From Platanthera guangdongensis (taxonomy: Eukaryota; Streptophyta; Magnoliopsida; Asparagales; Orchidaceae): a stretch of 64,000 nt of DNA. The DNA is taken from positions 118,769,519-118,833,518 of the forward strand of contig CM077151.1 of NCBI GenBank assembly GCA_039583875.1. The letters run 5' to 3'. The notes beneath the pieces are model-generated. The model searched no databases. It worked only from the letters and a program-made list of their open reading frames with translations, and was not told the DNA's origin. Shown piece after piece: positions 23,401-36,191 of the stretch; positions within the stretch are counted from its first letter, which is position 1; each line of letters starts with the position of its first letter. Position numbers and translations under genes: made by a program.

Positions 23401-24252
23401 TCCATCTCGAAGCAGATAATATATACTTCCTCTCCTTGCTTGTGGGCTTTGACAGCCTGTACAGATGATAATAATATATGGGAGACAAGTCTAATACCTT
23501 CGACGATGACGTGGGAGTCCCCATGCCTCAATGTGATCCTCCTCGACGGGCAATCGATCTGGGCATGGTTCCAATGTTACCAAGTCATGCCCAGGATCAA
23601 GTCAAAATATGGCATCCTTAGGATTGTTGCAGGCGCTTCAAGTGTCTTTCCACCGATTTCTGCCTCCATATTGCACTTGGCAGCTGATAACAATACCGAT
23701 CCATTAGGTAGCCTCACCATCATCATCGAGCCAGTGAATCGTTCCACGCCATCCAATCCTTCCACAAAGGCTTCTGATATGAACGAGTGTGAAGCACCTG
23801 TATCGAATAGTGTATGAGCGGACTTGCCATTGATAAAGACTATGCCTGAGGTTGATTGAGTTTCAAATGGATAGTTATTCTTCATGGTTAAGTACTATAC
23901 ATAAAAGAAAATGTCTTAATTTAGTAACATTATTTGTGTACCTGTGATGACGTCTTCTGGGTTCCTCGGCTCGACGATGTCCAATGCATACATCTGCTCC
24001 TGCTCTCTGCCTCGGCCAAAAGGTCCCCAGCCTCGACCTCGACCTCGACCTCGACCTCGTCCTCGACCTCGGCCTTGCTGTACCGGAGGGGCCACCAGAG
24101 GTGGAGGAGGAGGAGGAGGAAGTGGAAGAAACTGATGCGGGCACTCAGATCTAATGTGGCCCGGCTGATGGCACCCGAAACAAACTATCGGTCGCTGGCC
24201 ATGATCATCTTGTCTCATCTGGCCATGTGTATATGGTGGTGGAGGAGCTGGT
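20500..24252 (-). pseudogene. Element D gag zinc knuckle, protease, RT, RNase H, integrase, chromodomain-like tail
   Basis: In order on the minus strand: CCHC knuckle CFGCHQPGHIRSEC (about 24180) followed by a Gly-Arg repeat encoded by CGACCT hexamers (24030-24075); protease LFDTGASHSF (about 23810); [33 protein letters not shown] and catalytic [10 protein letters not shown] (about 22815); RNase [17 protein letters not shown] and [10 protein letters not shown]; integrase HHCC domain (21740-21600), core FEDIAMDFVHGLP and IISDRG; C-terminus LSPRYMGPYLILERI and FHDVFHVSSL (20830-20713); a broken chromodomain-like tail to about 20500. At least six frame changes or stops interrupt it. The usual length for this polyprotein is about 1,400-1,500 residues. 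Confidence 0.9.
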
Positions 24253-27200
24253 TGTAAGACCCCTCCCCTACCAAGGAGGCTCCCGGTCTTATGCCTAGAA
24301 CCGCCATCTTACGATGGCACTAACGCACGGGTTAGTCGACACCGCAATACGACGATTCTGTCGGCTCGTACGATCATAACCTGTAGGCCAATATGAGAAA
24401 TAGAAGTAATACATATTAGAGTATAACACAGCTAGTCCACAGTCACAGTATAACTCATATATATATATGAATGAAGTAGTACACAGTCCACAATGAGTAC
24501 AAAATATATGAAGAGTAATAAGGGCTTATGCCCAGTACATCATATGAATAAACTCTCCTCTCAAAATATCAAAACAGCGGAAGCTAATCATCAATTCTCG
24601 TACTCATCCCAGCTGAGGTAGCGCTGTAGTAGTAGTAGGTGTATCAACTCCTTATGCCCTGTCACCTCATCCTGCCGGTCGTACTGGTGCTCTATCTCCT
24701 CGAGCTCCTAAAAATAGTTTGGTCACCGACCATTAGTTAAAAAGACTAAGTCATTTCCTCCGCACCTCGCCCCGCAACTCCTAGGCACCGTGCGGGAGGA
24801 CGAAGCGGAGGACTATCAAGGGGTAACAAAAGGGAAGCAGGTGACAAGATGAATTAAGCTACCAAGTAAGAGTGTGAGCAATAAATCTACACTAGCAGTT
24901 CTATGTATATGACACAAAAGTAAAAGCATGTACAGTACAAGTAAGTAAAGAACTGAAAGTAAGAGCAGAAAAGTAAAGCTATGCTATCACTACAGTACCA
25001 TCACAAATGTACCTTAACTTATAAAAATGCTCATACAAATTTATAAGTTAAGGTTTCTAGGAAATTTAACTTATCATATAAAAGAGCTCATACTAATTTA
25101 TATGATAAGGATCTATGAAGCGTATGACCTAATATGAATGAATGTTTATGATGCAATTTATGCAACAGGCAAGTGCAACTCACACACAACGACTCTGTGA
25201 TCACAAACCTTTAGTTCCCACTTTTTGAGAGCTAGCTTCACTCTCGGGTACCACCATTGTGGCTACGACAGCAGCGGAGCGGGCATCTCTACTTCTAGGA
25301 AGGTATGTACAATAGCAAACCTTAGACCCCTCCCATACGCCTCTGTACATGTCCAAGGTGCACTCTAGAGTCCATGCATATGCACTTTGCTGACCGTCTG
25401 TCAGTCTTGTTGGGTCGGGTGTGCGTTATCGGGGATCGTCCTCCAAACCGCAGTTTAAAACAACCCACAGGCCCCTCAAACCCTCACACCCGCCTGGTTC
25501 AACGTACTGTCATCGGTGTGACGATCAGCCAATACCGTATGACCTGCCACTAAATTTATGCACATGCAAGTATTTCATTTCGAGCCTCCAGCTCGCAGGG
25601 ACCAACATGTCCTGATTCCCTCAAACCCTTCACGGGTGAGCCTGCAACATATATCCCTCCAACCCATAGAGGGTGAGAATGCACAATAGTGCCTTTATTC
25701 AGTATCCCTCAAACTCATCACGGGCGAGAATGAACCACAATGTCTTAACCTATTAGACTACTCTTGTCTACGGGTTATTATACTTAGTGATTTAAGGTTA
25801 ATCCCAGAACTGCCCAGGGTATACTCGGTGAAGGGCTCTCGGGGGCACTAGGAACTATGATGGGATTACGCCCAAAGCTCCCTTTCTCAAGGATATTTAC
25901 TTTATTTGATGGCTACCCAAAATTCACCCCCAGCTCTTGTTATTACTCTTGAGTGATCCTAATGACTTAAGGTGTTCTCAGAAGGGCGACGGTCTTCCGC
26001 CGGCCTCCACTCCAGTTGCTATCCAAGGGCTTGCACTTTTACTCTCGTCACTAAGACAACACTACCCACCAGGTCATATTCCAATTGTAATCTCTAGCTC
26101 ATCCGTTGATTTATCCCCCGGTGGTCCTTATAGCATGACCTACTTACACTATGCGCAACCCATGACCTAATACCACCCCAAAATAGAACTTCCAATTCCT
26201 TGGGCCACCTGCCCCTAACAAATTATCTTAGGATGGTATGGACTAATGAAGTGAGCCTATTGATTTTCATAATTTTCTTAAATCATTAAGGCCTCTAATT
26301 AAATCATTTAATTAATCCCCTAGGTCATTTAATACATGAAGTATCACAAATTATAATCCACTGACCTAAGGAATTTTTCCTGAGTTATATCTTGGTAAAC
26401 TATTTCTGTCTACCAAAATTCTTAATTTTCCTTGAAATATTTCCATTTATTCCTTAATTAATAGAAATCTCACATAATTGTCATTTTCCAAATGAAGTGT
26501 AAGGAGTTCATTACTAAAATTCCAAGAACTTTCCAGCATACATATATTGGTAAAATAATTCTAAAGACAGAATTTCATGAACATCTATGGTACAAGGGCT
26601 ACAAAATTTCATTTCTAATTATATTACCAAAATGCCACTATGAGATTTTAAAAATTATGGATTCATCCAAAAATTCTAAAATAATTGTACAAGGTCATGC
26701 ATACTTAGATATATTACCAAGAAATTTTCCAAATTTTCTACTGAGTATTTGCATCAATTGTCTAATTAAATATAATGAGGGTAAAAAGGTAATTTCCACA
26801 TAACTCCTATCAAATTTCTTCAAACGGAGACATAAAAATTTTCAGGATTTAAACTTAACATTATATTTACCTTGACAAAAATTGGGGATTTTATCTCAAT
26901 GATGAACCTATTTTTACATTTATTTTTCAAAAGTTCTATTATTTCAAAAATTCCAAATAATGGGATTTTTGCTTCCAAAAATCCCATTATTACAATGTGG
27001 GGTATAATTCACCATAATGAGCCTCTGAAATCAATACCACAATTTTCGGATGTTCCAAATAGGTCTAATACACAACATTTCAAATTTGGCTATTTGCACC
27101 CCAAGCCTATACATAACCAACACATGCAAGTGGGTTTACCCAACATACAGTGGTCCAAATGTGCTGAATTATTTACCATGCACATGTATAGTCCCCACGG

Positions 27201-28936
27201 ACATTCCACCAAAATTTGGGGCCATTAGGAGACATAACACTCTAATTATTTGATTTATTTACTTTTTGATATTTAAGTAAAAACTATAGAAACTTTATTC
27301 CCAAAAATTCCCAATTTTGGTCAGAGGCTAAGTATGACCTAATCATGCATGCACCGAAAATTTGGGGTCATGTTGATTAATGGTTTGTCTTGGGCATCAA
27401 ATTGAAATTCTGCCCTAGTCAAGGACCAGTCCTAGCAAAACAGCCCTACAGGACAGTAGACTGCACCAAATTATAAGCTTAAGGTGGCATATTAAAGCTA
27501 AGAGGAAGGGATATAACTTTCATCTTAAACACCAGATCTAAAAATGCCTCTAAGGGGCCTAAAATAGACATGAAATATCACTATATAAGTGTGACAGATA
27601 TACATAAATTCTATAGTTTTTATTTGATTTAATTTAATCGGTTTAGCCCGAATCTTAAAGTAGAATAGACGGGATCTGGTCATCGTCCCCAATCAGCCAA
27701 TGACCCAGATTGGTTTCTGCTGGGCCAACTTGCCCGGCTATTTCCGGCCAGCTGAGCCACCACCACCACCGGCGGATGTCGCCACCACCTTCTTTGAGGT
27801 GGTGACTAGCGATTCCTGGCGATGAGGCCGCTGGAATTGGCTCCTCCGGCGAACCTGAGCAAGAAGCAAAGCTCGGAAAAATCTCCATTTCCTCACATGG
27901 TATCGGGCACAATTGAGCCCGATGTCTCTCCTAGAGGATCTAGAAAGCTAGTACGGGTAAAGAGGCAGCGAAACGGACCTGAATCAGGCCTTGGAGGCGA
28001 GTGCGGCGGAGGTTGGCCATGGTTGAGCTGCTCTGGCGATCTCCTACTCAAAATCTCCTTTTTGCACGAAAATCTCTGCTCCAAGACTCATTCTCAACTC
28101 GTTTCCACTCACTGCAGTTGATGGTGTGGTCGGTTTGAGCTGGGGAGTGCTGTTTGTGGAGATAACTCCAAGGTGAGCTCGGTTTGAGCTTTGGTTGTAT
28201 CACCAATGGCGCCAAGTGGCCACCATGCTCAAAATTCTGCTGGAATTTACTGAGGAGGCCAACCATCAACTTTTTGGGCAGAAGAAGACAAGGCCAAGTG
28301 GCTTCCTCTTCTTAAACTCGCTTTCTCTCTCCTCTTTTAGGTGAATTCCCCAAAATGCCACTTTGCATGTGACCTTGCTCTACAACCAGATGGGTAGGGG
28401 TGGTCTTTGACCACTTGGGCTGATAATGGGCCAAGTTTGGTGGGCTTGGCCCAAGGAGAGTGGGCTTAGCCCTCATTTTCTTCTTTAGATCAATTATGTT
28501 GACTAGGTTGACTTTGAGTTGACTTGGTCAACCATGATGAGTGGGCTGACCCCACTTGGTGGTCATGGGTCTAATGGCACCACCCAACTTGGGTTGGGTC
28601 AATGTGGTGCCCTACTTGGGCTAATTGGGCCTATAGGTATAGGTTTGACCAAATTAGGGTCATTGTTGACTTTGGTCAACTAGGGTCAAAGGGTTGACCT
28701 AATGACATGCCCTAGGGTCCAATTAGATTATTTTAGGGTTAGGGCAACGTGGTGGGGTCATGGTGTGGCTATGGTTCATATTTAGGCTATTTTGACCTAG
28801 TTTGACTTGGCCCTATAGTGGCCCCACATGGCTACAACCCACTACCTAGGGTCAAACCTAGCTAATTTCCCTAACACCCACCCCATGCACAACCCAATCT
28901 ATGTTAAGGGGTCTAGAAGTAACATTGGATGTTACA
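24253..28936 (-). repeat. Element E: complete solo LTR inserted in the gag of D
   Basis: Plus-strand ends are TGTAAGACCCC (24253) and GGATGTTACA (28936), flanked on both sides by CTGGT (24248-24252 and 28937-28941), a perfect 5-bp target duplication. At 4,684 bp it matches the length of H's 5' LTR (4,699 bp). It has no internal region, so an LTR-LTR recombination has removed the rest. D's gag resumes exactly on either side. It carries the LTR palindrome in variant form near 27904. Confidence 0.9.
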
Positions 28937-28941
28937 CTGGT

Positions 28942-29780
28942 GCTGCAGGGGGTCTCTGCTCCTACCTATAGTTGGGACGATAATGTCCCCCACCTCTCTT
29001 GTGCCTCATGACTTTGCCCCTCTGTGAGCCCCGACTATTCTCCCCAAAGAACGACCCATCCAGTCGTCTCTTTCCTCTGTTCTGCACCATCAGCTGGTCT
29101 GCTTCCAGCTTCTTGGCCATCTCGATGATCTAAGCTAAAGTGTCTTGAGATATGAACAGTAGGTCCTGCCTCAAATCGTCTCTAAGGCCCCGGTAAAATC
29201 TCTTGGCGTATCTCCTATCGTCTGAATCATGTATCCCCGCGAACCTGGTAAGGTGGGAAAACTCCCTCTGGTACTCAATCACCGACCTGGTCCCCTGCTT
29301 GATATTCAAGAACCTCTCTTCTAACTCATCCTGATATGTGGTGGACATAAAATGGTCCAAGAATACCTCGCCGAACTCCTCCCAAGATATATCTGACAGA
29401 TCCCTATCTGCATAGGTGGAGTCCATCATGGACTTCCATCACCTCTTTGTATGGGCATCCAGTGCAATAGTTGCCAAATGAACGGCCTGGCTGAAAGGGC
29501 AGCTGATGCCTGCCAGCATCTCATGTATAGCCTCGAGCCATTCCTCTGTTTTTACCGCATTCTCCGTCCCGTGGTACATGGGCGGGGACAAACTCTTGAA
29601 TGCACTCACCTAGTTTGATCCCGGATTTGGCAGCGGTGCCGGAATCTGCTGGGCTCTGAAGGCCTCAAGGATGGTCGTCAGGGTCTGGCCCATCTCTGTC
29701 TGTATAAAAGGGGTGGGGTCCGAAGGGGGAGGAGCCACATTTTGCGGTACGACGACCTGTGGAGGCTGCATAAAGGTAAG
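28942..29780 (-). pseudogene. Element D gag, N-terminal part
   Basis: Minus-strand frame reads a Pro-rich start, then SLSPPMYHGTENAVKTEEWL and ISWEEFGEVFLDHFMSTTYQ, QGTRSVIEYQREFSHLTRFA and KRFYRGLRDDLRQDLLFIS: a Retrotrans_gag domain. Single stops interrupt it near 29625, 29440 and 29130. The C-terminal half with the zinc knuckle lies beyond solo LTR E. Confidence 0.85.
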
Positions 29781-31059
29781 GTTTATATTAGATTTGGTTT
29801 AACTCATTGCTTATGTTGACTGTTTTATGTGACTTTTTACACATGGGCACACCATTGCTTCCTCTGCACAGTTTGCCCGAAAACTAATGCTCGAGCGGGG
29901 TGGCTTTGTGTTGTGGACTTCTTCTCTTATGATCGTTTTGTTCAAGTGATACTAGTTTGTAAGACCCCTCCCCTTACCAAGGAGTTTACCCGGTCTTATC
30001 CCCAGAACCGCCGTCTTACGGTGGTACTAACACACGGGTTAGCCGATACCGCAACACGTTGATCCTGCCGGCTAGTACGATCATATAACATGTTCGGCCA
30101 AAAGAGAGAAAGAAGTAAAGGCAGTATAAAGCAACCACTAGTCCACAAGTCACAGCACTATCACATAATAAATAAAAGTACACCAGTCCATAATGAGTTC
30201 ATCAAAAATAGAGAAAAGGGCTTATGCCCGGTACATAATGATAAATCTCTCTCTCATAAATGACCACAAGCGGAAGCTACACTATCATCAGAAGACATGT
30301 CCCACCAGACATCGGGCGGCAGTAGTAGTAGTAAGTGGTGGTGGAATCAGCTCTTCACGTCCTTCCACCTCGTCCTGTTGGTACTCCCTCTCCTCGAGCT
30401 CCTAAAATGATTGGTCACACCCTCCATTAGTCAAAAAGACGAAGTCGTTTCCTCCACACCTCACCCCCATAACTCCTAGGCACTGGGCGGGAGGACGAAG
30501 CGGAGGACAACAAAGCAGTATCAAAATGGAAGCAGGTGACGGTGGATCCATTCTATTATTGATATATTCTAACAGTTATGTCATTACATTTGCAGTTCTA
30601 TATATATAGCACATGTAAAGTATTTAAGCAGTATTGGAAGAAGAGTGCAGTAAGTAAAGTAAAGAAAGAATAAAAAGTAAACTATCTACCGATACACTAA
30701 CATCACAAGAGTACCTTAAATTATATGAATGCCCATACAAACTTATAGATTATGTTTCAGAAATATAACTTATCATATAAAAGAGCTCATACTAATTTAT
30801 ATGATAAGGATTCATGGTGCGTATGACCTAAATATGTTTGTATGTTATGTATGCAGGTTATGATTTATGCAAGTGCAACTCACACACGCGACTCTGTGAT
30901 CACAGACCTTTAGTTCCCACTTTTCGGAGCTAGCATCACTCTCTAGTACCACCATTGTGGCTAAGTCAGTAGTGGAGCGGGCGTCTCCACTCCTAGGCGG
31001 GTATACACACTACTAGGCCTAGTTTAACACCCCAAATTCCAGAGTTGGGAAAAATTGGG

Positions 31060-31400
31060 TGACACGGCTTAGGACACGGGCATGTCCCAGGGCGTGTCCT
31101 TCTTGGGTGAGGAGTCGACGAATTTCAGGTCGACGAAGCTGATTCGGTCGACGATTGTCAAGTGCAGAGTACATGGCCTATGATACGGGCGTGTCACAGG
31201 ACGTGTCCTCGCGGGTCGACGAATTTTAGCTCGACGAAGTGGAGCTGGGGCAAGTATAGTGCCGTAAATGGGCACACGGCCTGGGTCACAGGCGTGTCAC
31301 AGGCCGTGTCCCTCTCTTGTTGATCTCGATTTTGTGCAGCCTGAAGAACACGGTCACAGACACGGGTGTGTCGGAAGGCGCGTAGGCCGGCCACGTATAA
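31060..31400. repeat. F left arm: GACACGGGCGTGTC and GTCGACGAA repeats
   Basis: Imperfect copies of GACACGGGCGTGTC followed by CAGG(C/A)CGTGTCC recur at about 31074, 31178, 31280 and 31350, with GTCGACGAA motifs between. In the right arm the same words appear as the reverse complement, so the arms can pair. Confidence 0.7.
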
Positions 31401-32089
31401 ACACACAGAGCATTTTAAACTTTAGCGTTCAAGGGCTAGCAGCGGCAACAGCAACAGTAGCAGCAACAGCAGGGTCATCAGCCTTTGTATGTCCCGTTTG
31501 GTTCTCCAGCACCTGTGCAAGGACATTCCACCTAACGGTGGAAAACAGGAAACAGTCAGCATTCAGCGGACCAAATTATAACGACCCTACCCCATTCTCG
31601 GGGCATTGGTATTTCTTCCCTGTAGGCATAGTATTTCACATGTAGATATGTATATCATATAATGTGCTCTCACGCATATACATTCCATCACAACCGTCAG
31701 CCACGTGGCCCGACGATCCATGCACTCAGGGCACATTCTTGGTGTACCGGCGTACCAGTTGCCCACCATCGTATCAAGGTCGCAACCCAATGACAAATCA
31801 ATTGAGCATTTACTCCATGACGTGCAGTCGGAGATTATAGTCTTAGTGAACCGGGATTGGCCCGTAGCCCGCCATTGTATCACGGTGCAGGCCTAAGACT
31901 CTCGCTATGCACTCCAATAGACCGCACTTTCTGGTCTCACGTCGGACGGACATAACGCAGGTCGGATCATCCACCCCCCCATTGCTCAAATTGCCTTGCC
32001 ATCACCGAGTACGGCGTACTCGCGACTAAATAAAGGCGCGGGTCGGTTTCACCGAGCCTGTTTGGCATAAAGCCTGGGTGTTTTCCTGG

Positions 32090-32435
32090 GCGCACCAGTA
32101 CTTAACATCACACCCATTACACATCACATATCAGAGGGTCTTTCCTGGGCACACCAGTACTTCCTGCTACTCCCCTTCACAGGTACAACCCCACAAATAT
32201 CACAAATGTCAAGGTTATTTTCCTAGCTTACCACGCCAGTACTTCCTACTACTCCCCTTCACAAGTCCACCCATGAACATCAAGCATAGAAAGGGTATTT
32301 CCTGGACATCCTGTCCGGTACTTCCTGCTACTCCCCTTCACAGGTATAACCCAATAGCACAAGCATCACAAGGGTATTTTCCTGGACTACCACTCCAGTA
32401 CTTCCTGCTACTACCCTTCACAGGTTCAACCCGTC
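32090..32435. repeat. F minisatellite, five units of about 75-90 bp
   Basis: Units share TTTCCTGG...CCAGTACTTCCTGCTACT and CCCCTTCACAGGT with a variable AT-rich or CACAA segment. Two to three units of the same family occur inverted at 36192-36400 in fragment G. Confidence 0.75.
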
Positions 32436-32989
32436 GAGTCCTAAACTACACGTTTATCACGAAGTCTTCTCCGGTGTGTATATGCAACATCATCAATCCA
32501 AACCAACCTGTCCAGATGGGCTTCAAACAACATGTCTATTTCGTACTCCTTTTCTGGATCTATATGCCAAATAAATGGGGATTCCATGAATCAACCCAAG
32601 AGACTACCATAATCAGCCACCCTCTGGTAGGGGAATCATATGCATTTGCCAAAAAGGAAGCCTTCACATGTCTAGGAAGAAAAGTCATTACCCTCGAAGT
32701 TCTCTTCGGTGCCATGAGCTCCTAGCTGTCTGGAAATAACCGCAACGGCTTTTCGTCCACAACGCTAGCCTCGGATCTCTCGTCAGAACGTCGCAGCAAC
32801 ACCGGTGGCCGTCTCCTCTTCCTCCTCCTCCTCCTGCTTCACTCTATAGGTTTGTAGAAAGAGAATGGCAAACATCAAATGAGTTATTCCAACTCATTTC
32901 TCGGCCTTAAGGCCACATGGAGGAATCTGAACCTTTGGATCCCAGCTGAAGGAATGGACAGCCACAATTTGCCACAAAATCATATTTTT

Positions 32990-33490
32990 TTTCCTGACAC
33001 GGCCTGTGACACGCCCGTGTCCCAGGCCGTGTACCCTAAGCGATGCTTAACCGACTTATCCAGACCAGTACACGCCCATGTGACACGCCCGTGTCACGGG
33101 CCGTGTCACCTGACACGCCTTCAGACATGGCCGTATCTGTGGCCGTGTACTTCAGGCATGGCTAGGGACACACCCGTGTCCTAGGCCGTGTACCACAAGA
33201 CACACCCGTATCGTGCCTATATTCACCAGGCCTCAATGCCTTGTGCACATCCAGAAAAGGACACGACCTGTGACATGCCCGTTTCACAGGACGTGTGCCC
33301 ATACACGGCACCAGACACGCCCCAACTCCACTTTGTCGAGCTGATTTCGTCGAGAAGAGGAGGACACGACCCCTAACATGCCTGTGTCAGATGGCGTGTT
33401 CCCCCATTTTTCATCGATCACTCGCCGACTGCTCACCCAAGCAGGACACGCCCTGGGACACGCCCGTGTCCCAGGCCGTGTCACCCCATT
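32990..33490. repeat. F right arm: GACACGCCCGTGTC palindrome array
   Basis: Three exact copies of the interrupted palindrome GACACGCCCGTGTC (about 33007, 33081, 33457) and several one- or two-base variants, each usually followed by CAGGCCGTGT. TCGAGCTGATTTCGTCGA at about 33336 recalls the array of element I. Confidence 0.75.
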
Positions 33491-36191
33491 TTTCCCAATT
33501 CTGAAATTTAGGGTGTTACATGTTGACCATTTAGGATTTCACCATTTCTCTAAGTAATTAAGGGCCTAAATTAATTCCTTTAATTGCGTGACCTATGTCA
33601 CATTGCACATGAGGTATTACTTATATTGATTCATTCTACTTAAGAAATTTATCAGGTGTTCTAAGAATTAAAATATGTCTGCCCACAAGATTTCCCAATT
33701 TTCCCATGTAATTTCAATTTAATTTTCATTTAACAATAAAATCTCAATTTGCCTACTTTCCAAATGAAGTATAGTATGTCTACCAGCAAAAATTTTGGGA
33801 AAATTACTGGAGATCCATAAAAATAAAATCAAACTGAATACAAAATTCTAAAGTCAAAAACAGTCATTAGACCTAACAAATATCCAAAGTACCATTATTA
33901 CTAAAATGTCATTATTAGGGTTTTCATCATACTGAAACATCGAAAAATTCTCAGATAATTACAAAAGGATTAGATCATATAAATAAGCCACCGTAAAACT
34001 TTCCATATTATTCCAACAAAAATTTCCTTTATTTTTAATTAATCTACATAATTAGATAAATAATAATTCTACTTAAAATCCAAGATAAATTTGTCTAACA
34101 GCCCCATAAATTTTTCCAGAGATAAATTATGATCCATTTAAGCTTGTGGCAAAATTTGAGAATTTAATATCATCATTAGCCTTAGTTTCAAATTTTTATT
34201 TCCAAATGGCCTAATTTTCAAAAATTCCAATTAATGGGATTTTTGATCCCAAAAATCCCATTCTTCCTATGGGAGGTATATTTCACCCCTATAAACTTCT
34301 ATCCAGAGTTTCATGGACATGCAATATTTTAAATGAGCTGAATTCTCATTTTGCTAATTTTACTATAAGCACCCCAAACCTAAACTGCCTTTCTCATGCA
34401 AGTGGAATTTCCCAACATGTAGGGGTCAACAGAGGCTGAAATTTCTACCATGGTGATATATTGACCCAATGGACATGCCACCAAAAGTTGGCGACATTTG
34501 GAGTTGTATTTCTCAAAATATTCAGTTAATTTAAATATGTGTATTTTACCAAATACTATGGCAAATATTTTTTCCAAAAATTTCCATTTTTAGTCAGTGC
34601 CTGGTATGCCATAGTCACATGCATGACCAAAATCTGAGGTCATGAGAACTTATGCTTTGGCTTGGGCACTCATTTAAATATCTGCCCTAGCCTAGGACCA
34701 GTCTTGGTAGAATGGAACGACAGGGAGCTCTACAGCTCCAAATTTAAAGTTTAGGGTGTCAAAATAAAGGTAAGACATAGATCGACAATTTTTATGTTGG
34801 TGACCAGTTCTGAAATTGCCTCTAAGGGGCCTAATTTAAGCGTGCAAATTTACTGACATTATGTGATAGAAATTTCTGTTCATATTAATTAAATCATTAA
34901 TCAAATCAAGATCAGATGGACGGCATCCATTCATCGTCCCCAGGTAGCCAACAGCTGTCATTGATTTTCCTGGGATATTTTTCCTGGCTAATTCCGGCCA
35001 CCTAAGCCGGCGCCACTGCCGAAGATTATTAACACCACCTTCGTTCAGGTGGTGGCTAGCGTTTCCTGTCGGTGATGCTGCCGGAGTCGGCTCCTCCGGC
35101 GATCCCGAGAAAAAAGAAAAACTCGGAAAAATCCACACTTTCTCCCATGGTATCAGGCTCGATTGAGCCCGATGTCTCGCCTATTTGAGCTCGAAAGCTA
35201 GCACGGGGTGGGGTGAGGTGAAATGGACCTGCAGCCGGGCTTGGCGGCGCGTGCGGTGGCGGTGCTCCATGGCCGACGCTTGCTTCGGCAAATTAGCCCA
35301 ATTCCTTGTTTTTCCAGCAAAAGCAGTGCTCCAAATATCGATCTCCACTCGTCTGAGCTCACTGAAGATGATGGTGGGCTTGCTTTCGGCTGGGAGTGGT
35401 TGTATAGGGAGATATCACCAAAGTGGATTTCGGCCACCACTTTGGATGCTTCACCCTTGGTGCCAAGTGGCCACCAGCCCCTCATTTTTGCTGAAATGAG
35501 GTTGGGAGCTCAGCCAAGAGGTTTGGGCAGAGGGAAGGAGGGCCACATGGCCTTCATCCCCCTTATCCCCCTCTTCTCTCTCCTCTTTTCCCACAAAATT
35601 CCAATTCTACCCCCATGCATGTGTTATCTCTCTTAATTTAGAGGGGTAGGGGCAGTCCTTGGCCTTTTGTACTGGTCATGAGCCTTGACTAATGGGCTTA
35701 GCCCATGGGGAGTGGGTTTGGCTTCTTCTTTCTTCCTTTAGGCCTTTTTGTTTACTTGTTTACTTTTGGGATTGACTTGGTCAATATGGTGAGTGGGCTG
35801 ACCCCATTTGAAGGTCATGGACCCTATGGCACTACCCAACTTGGGTTGGGCCATGGTGGTGCCCCACTTGGACTAATTGGGCCCTTAGGTGTGGGTTTGA
35901 CCAATTTGATGTTAAGGGTTGACTTGGGTCAACCTGAGTCAATAAGTGATTTAGTGATATAGCTTATGGTTCCCTTAGGTTGGTATTAGGGTTAGGGGTT
36001 CAGTGGTGGAAACAATGTGTGGCTAGGACCCCAATTTGGGCTGGTTTGACTTAGGTTATCTTGGGCCCTATTGTGGGTCCCATGTGACTACACCCTAACC
36101 CTATAGTTCAAACCTTGCCTAAACCCATGCCCCCACCACATGTCCTAACCCAACCTAAGTAGAGGGGCCTAATTGAAAGTGGGATGTTACA

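Larger units (their letters stand above)
31023..33520 (+). mobile_element. Element F: 2.5-kb solo-LTR-like element with inverted palindromic arms
   Basis: The left end TTTAACACCCCAAATT and the right end AAATTTAGGGTGTTACA are inverted copies. The similarity continues for about 46 bp (through TTGGGAAAAATTGGGTGACACGG) and then, more loosely, through arms about 31060-31400 and 32990-33490. TGTAACACCC...TGTTACA ends are typical of chromovirus LTRs, so it may be a solo LTR, but no 5-bp duplication flanks it (CCTAG and TGTTG). The centre has a minisatellite and a region shared with G (inverted) and with element I. No protein domain is found; the 215-codon frame at 32078-32725 covers the minisatellite. 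Confidence 0.6.
17360..36191 (-). mobile_element. Element D: degraded Ty3/gypsy retrotransposon with about 4.7-kb LTRs
   Basis: Minus orientation: 5' LTR 29958-36191 (containing F), gag 29780-28942 and 24252-23916 (split by solo LTR E), pol 23885 to about 20500, then 3' LTR from 20376 into the gap. The AATTTCGTCCACGAAATT sequence near the 3' LTR (20400-20417), the order PR-RT-RH-INT and a chromodomain-like C-terminus fit the chromovirus Del/Tekay group. The two LTRs are about 94-95% alike by eye. It inserted into an F-family sequence (G on its right). Many stops show it is dead. Confidence 0.8.
29958..36191 (-). repeat. Element D, 5' LTR, interrupted by F and missing about 0.93 kb
   Basis: Starts TGTAAGACCCC at 29958 and ends GGATGTTACA at 36191. 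Sequence 29958-31022 aligns with E 24253 to about 25323, and 33521-36191 with E about 26255-28936. F (2,498 bp) sits between, and the roughly 930 bp of LTR that should separate the two blocks is gone. Immediately inside at 29940-29957 is a decayed priming region (minus ACTAGTATCACTTG, compare TGGTATCAGTTG in H). Confidence 0.8.

Noticed and set aside
32078..32725. 215-codon plus-strand frame
   Set aside because: Its first half is the translation of the F minisatellite. The remainder corresponds to 851-1014 in element I, where the frame is not kept.
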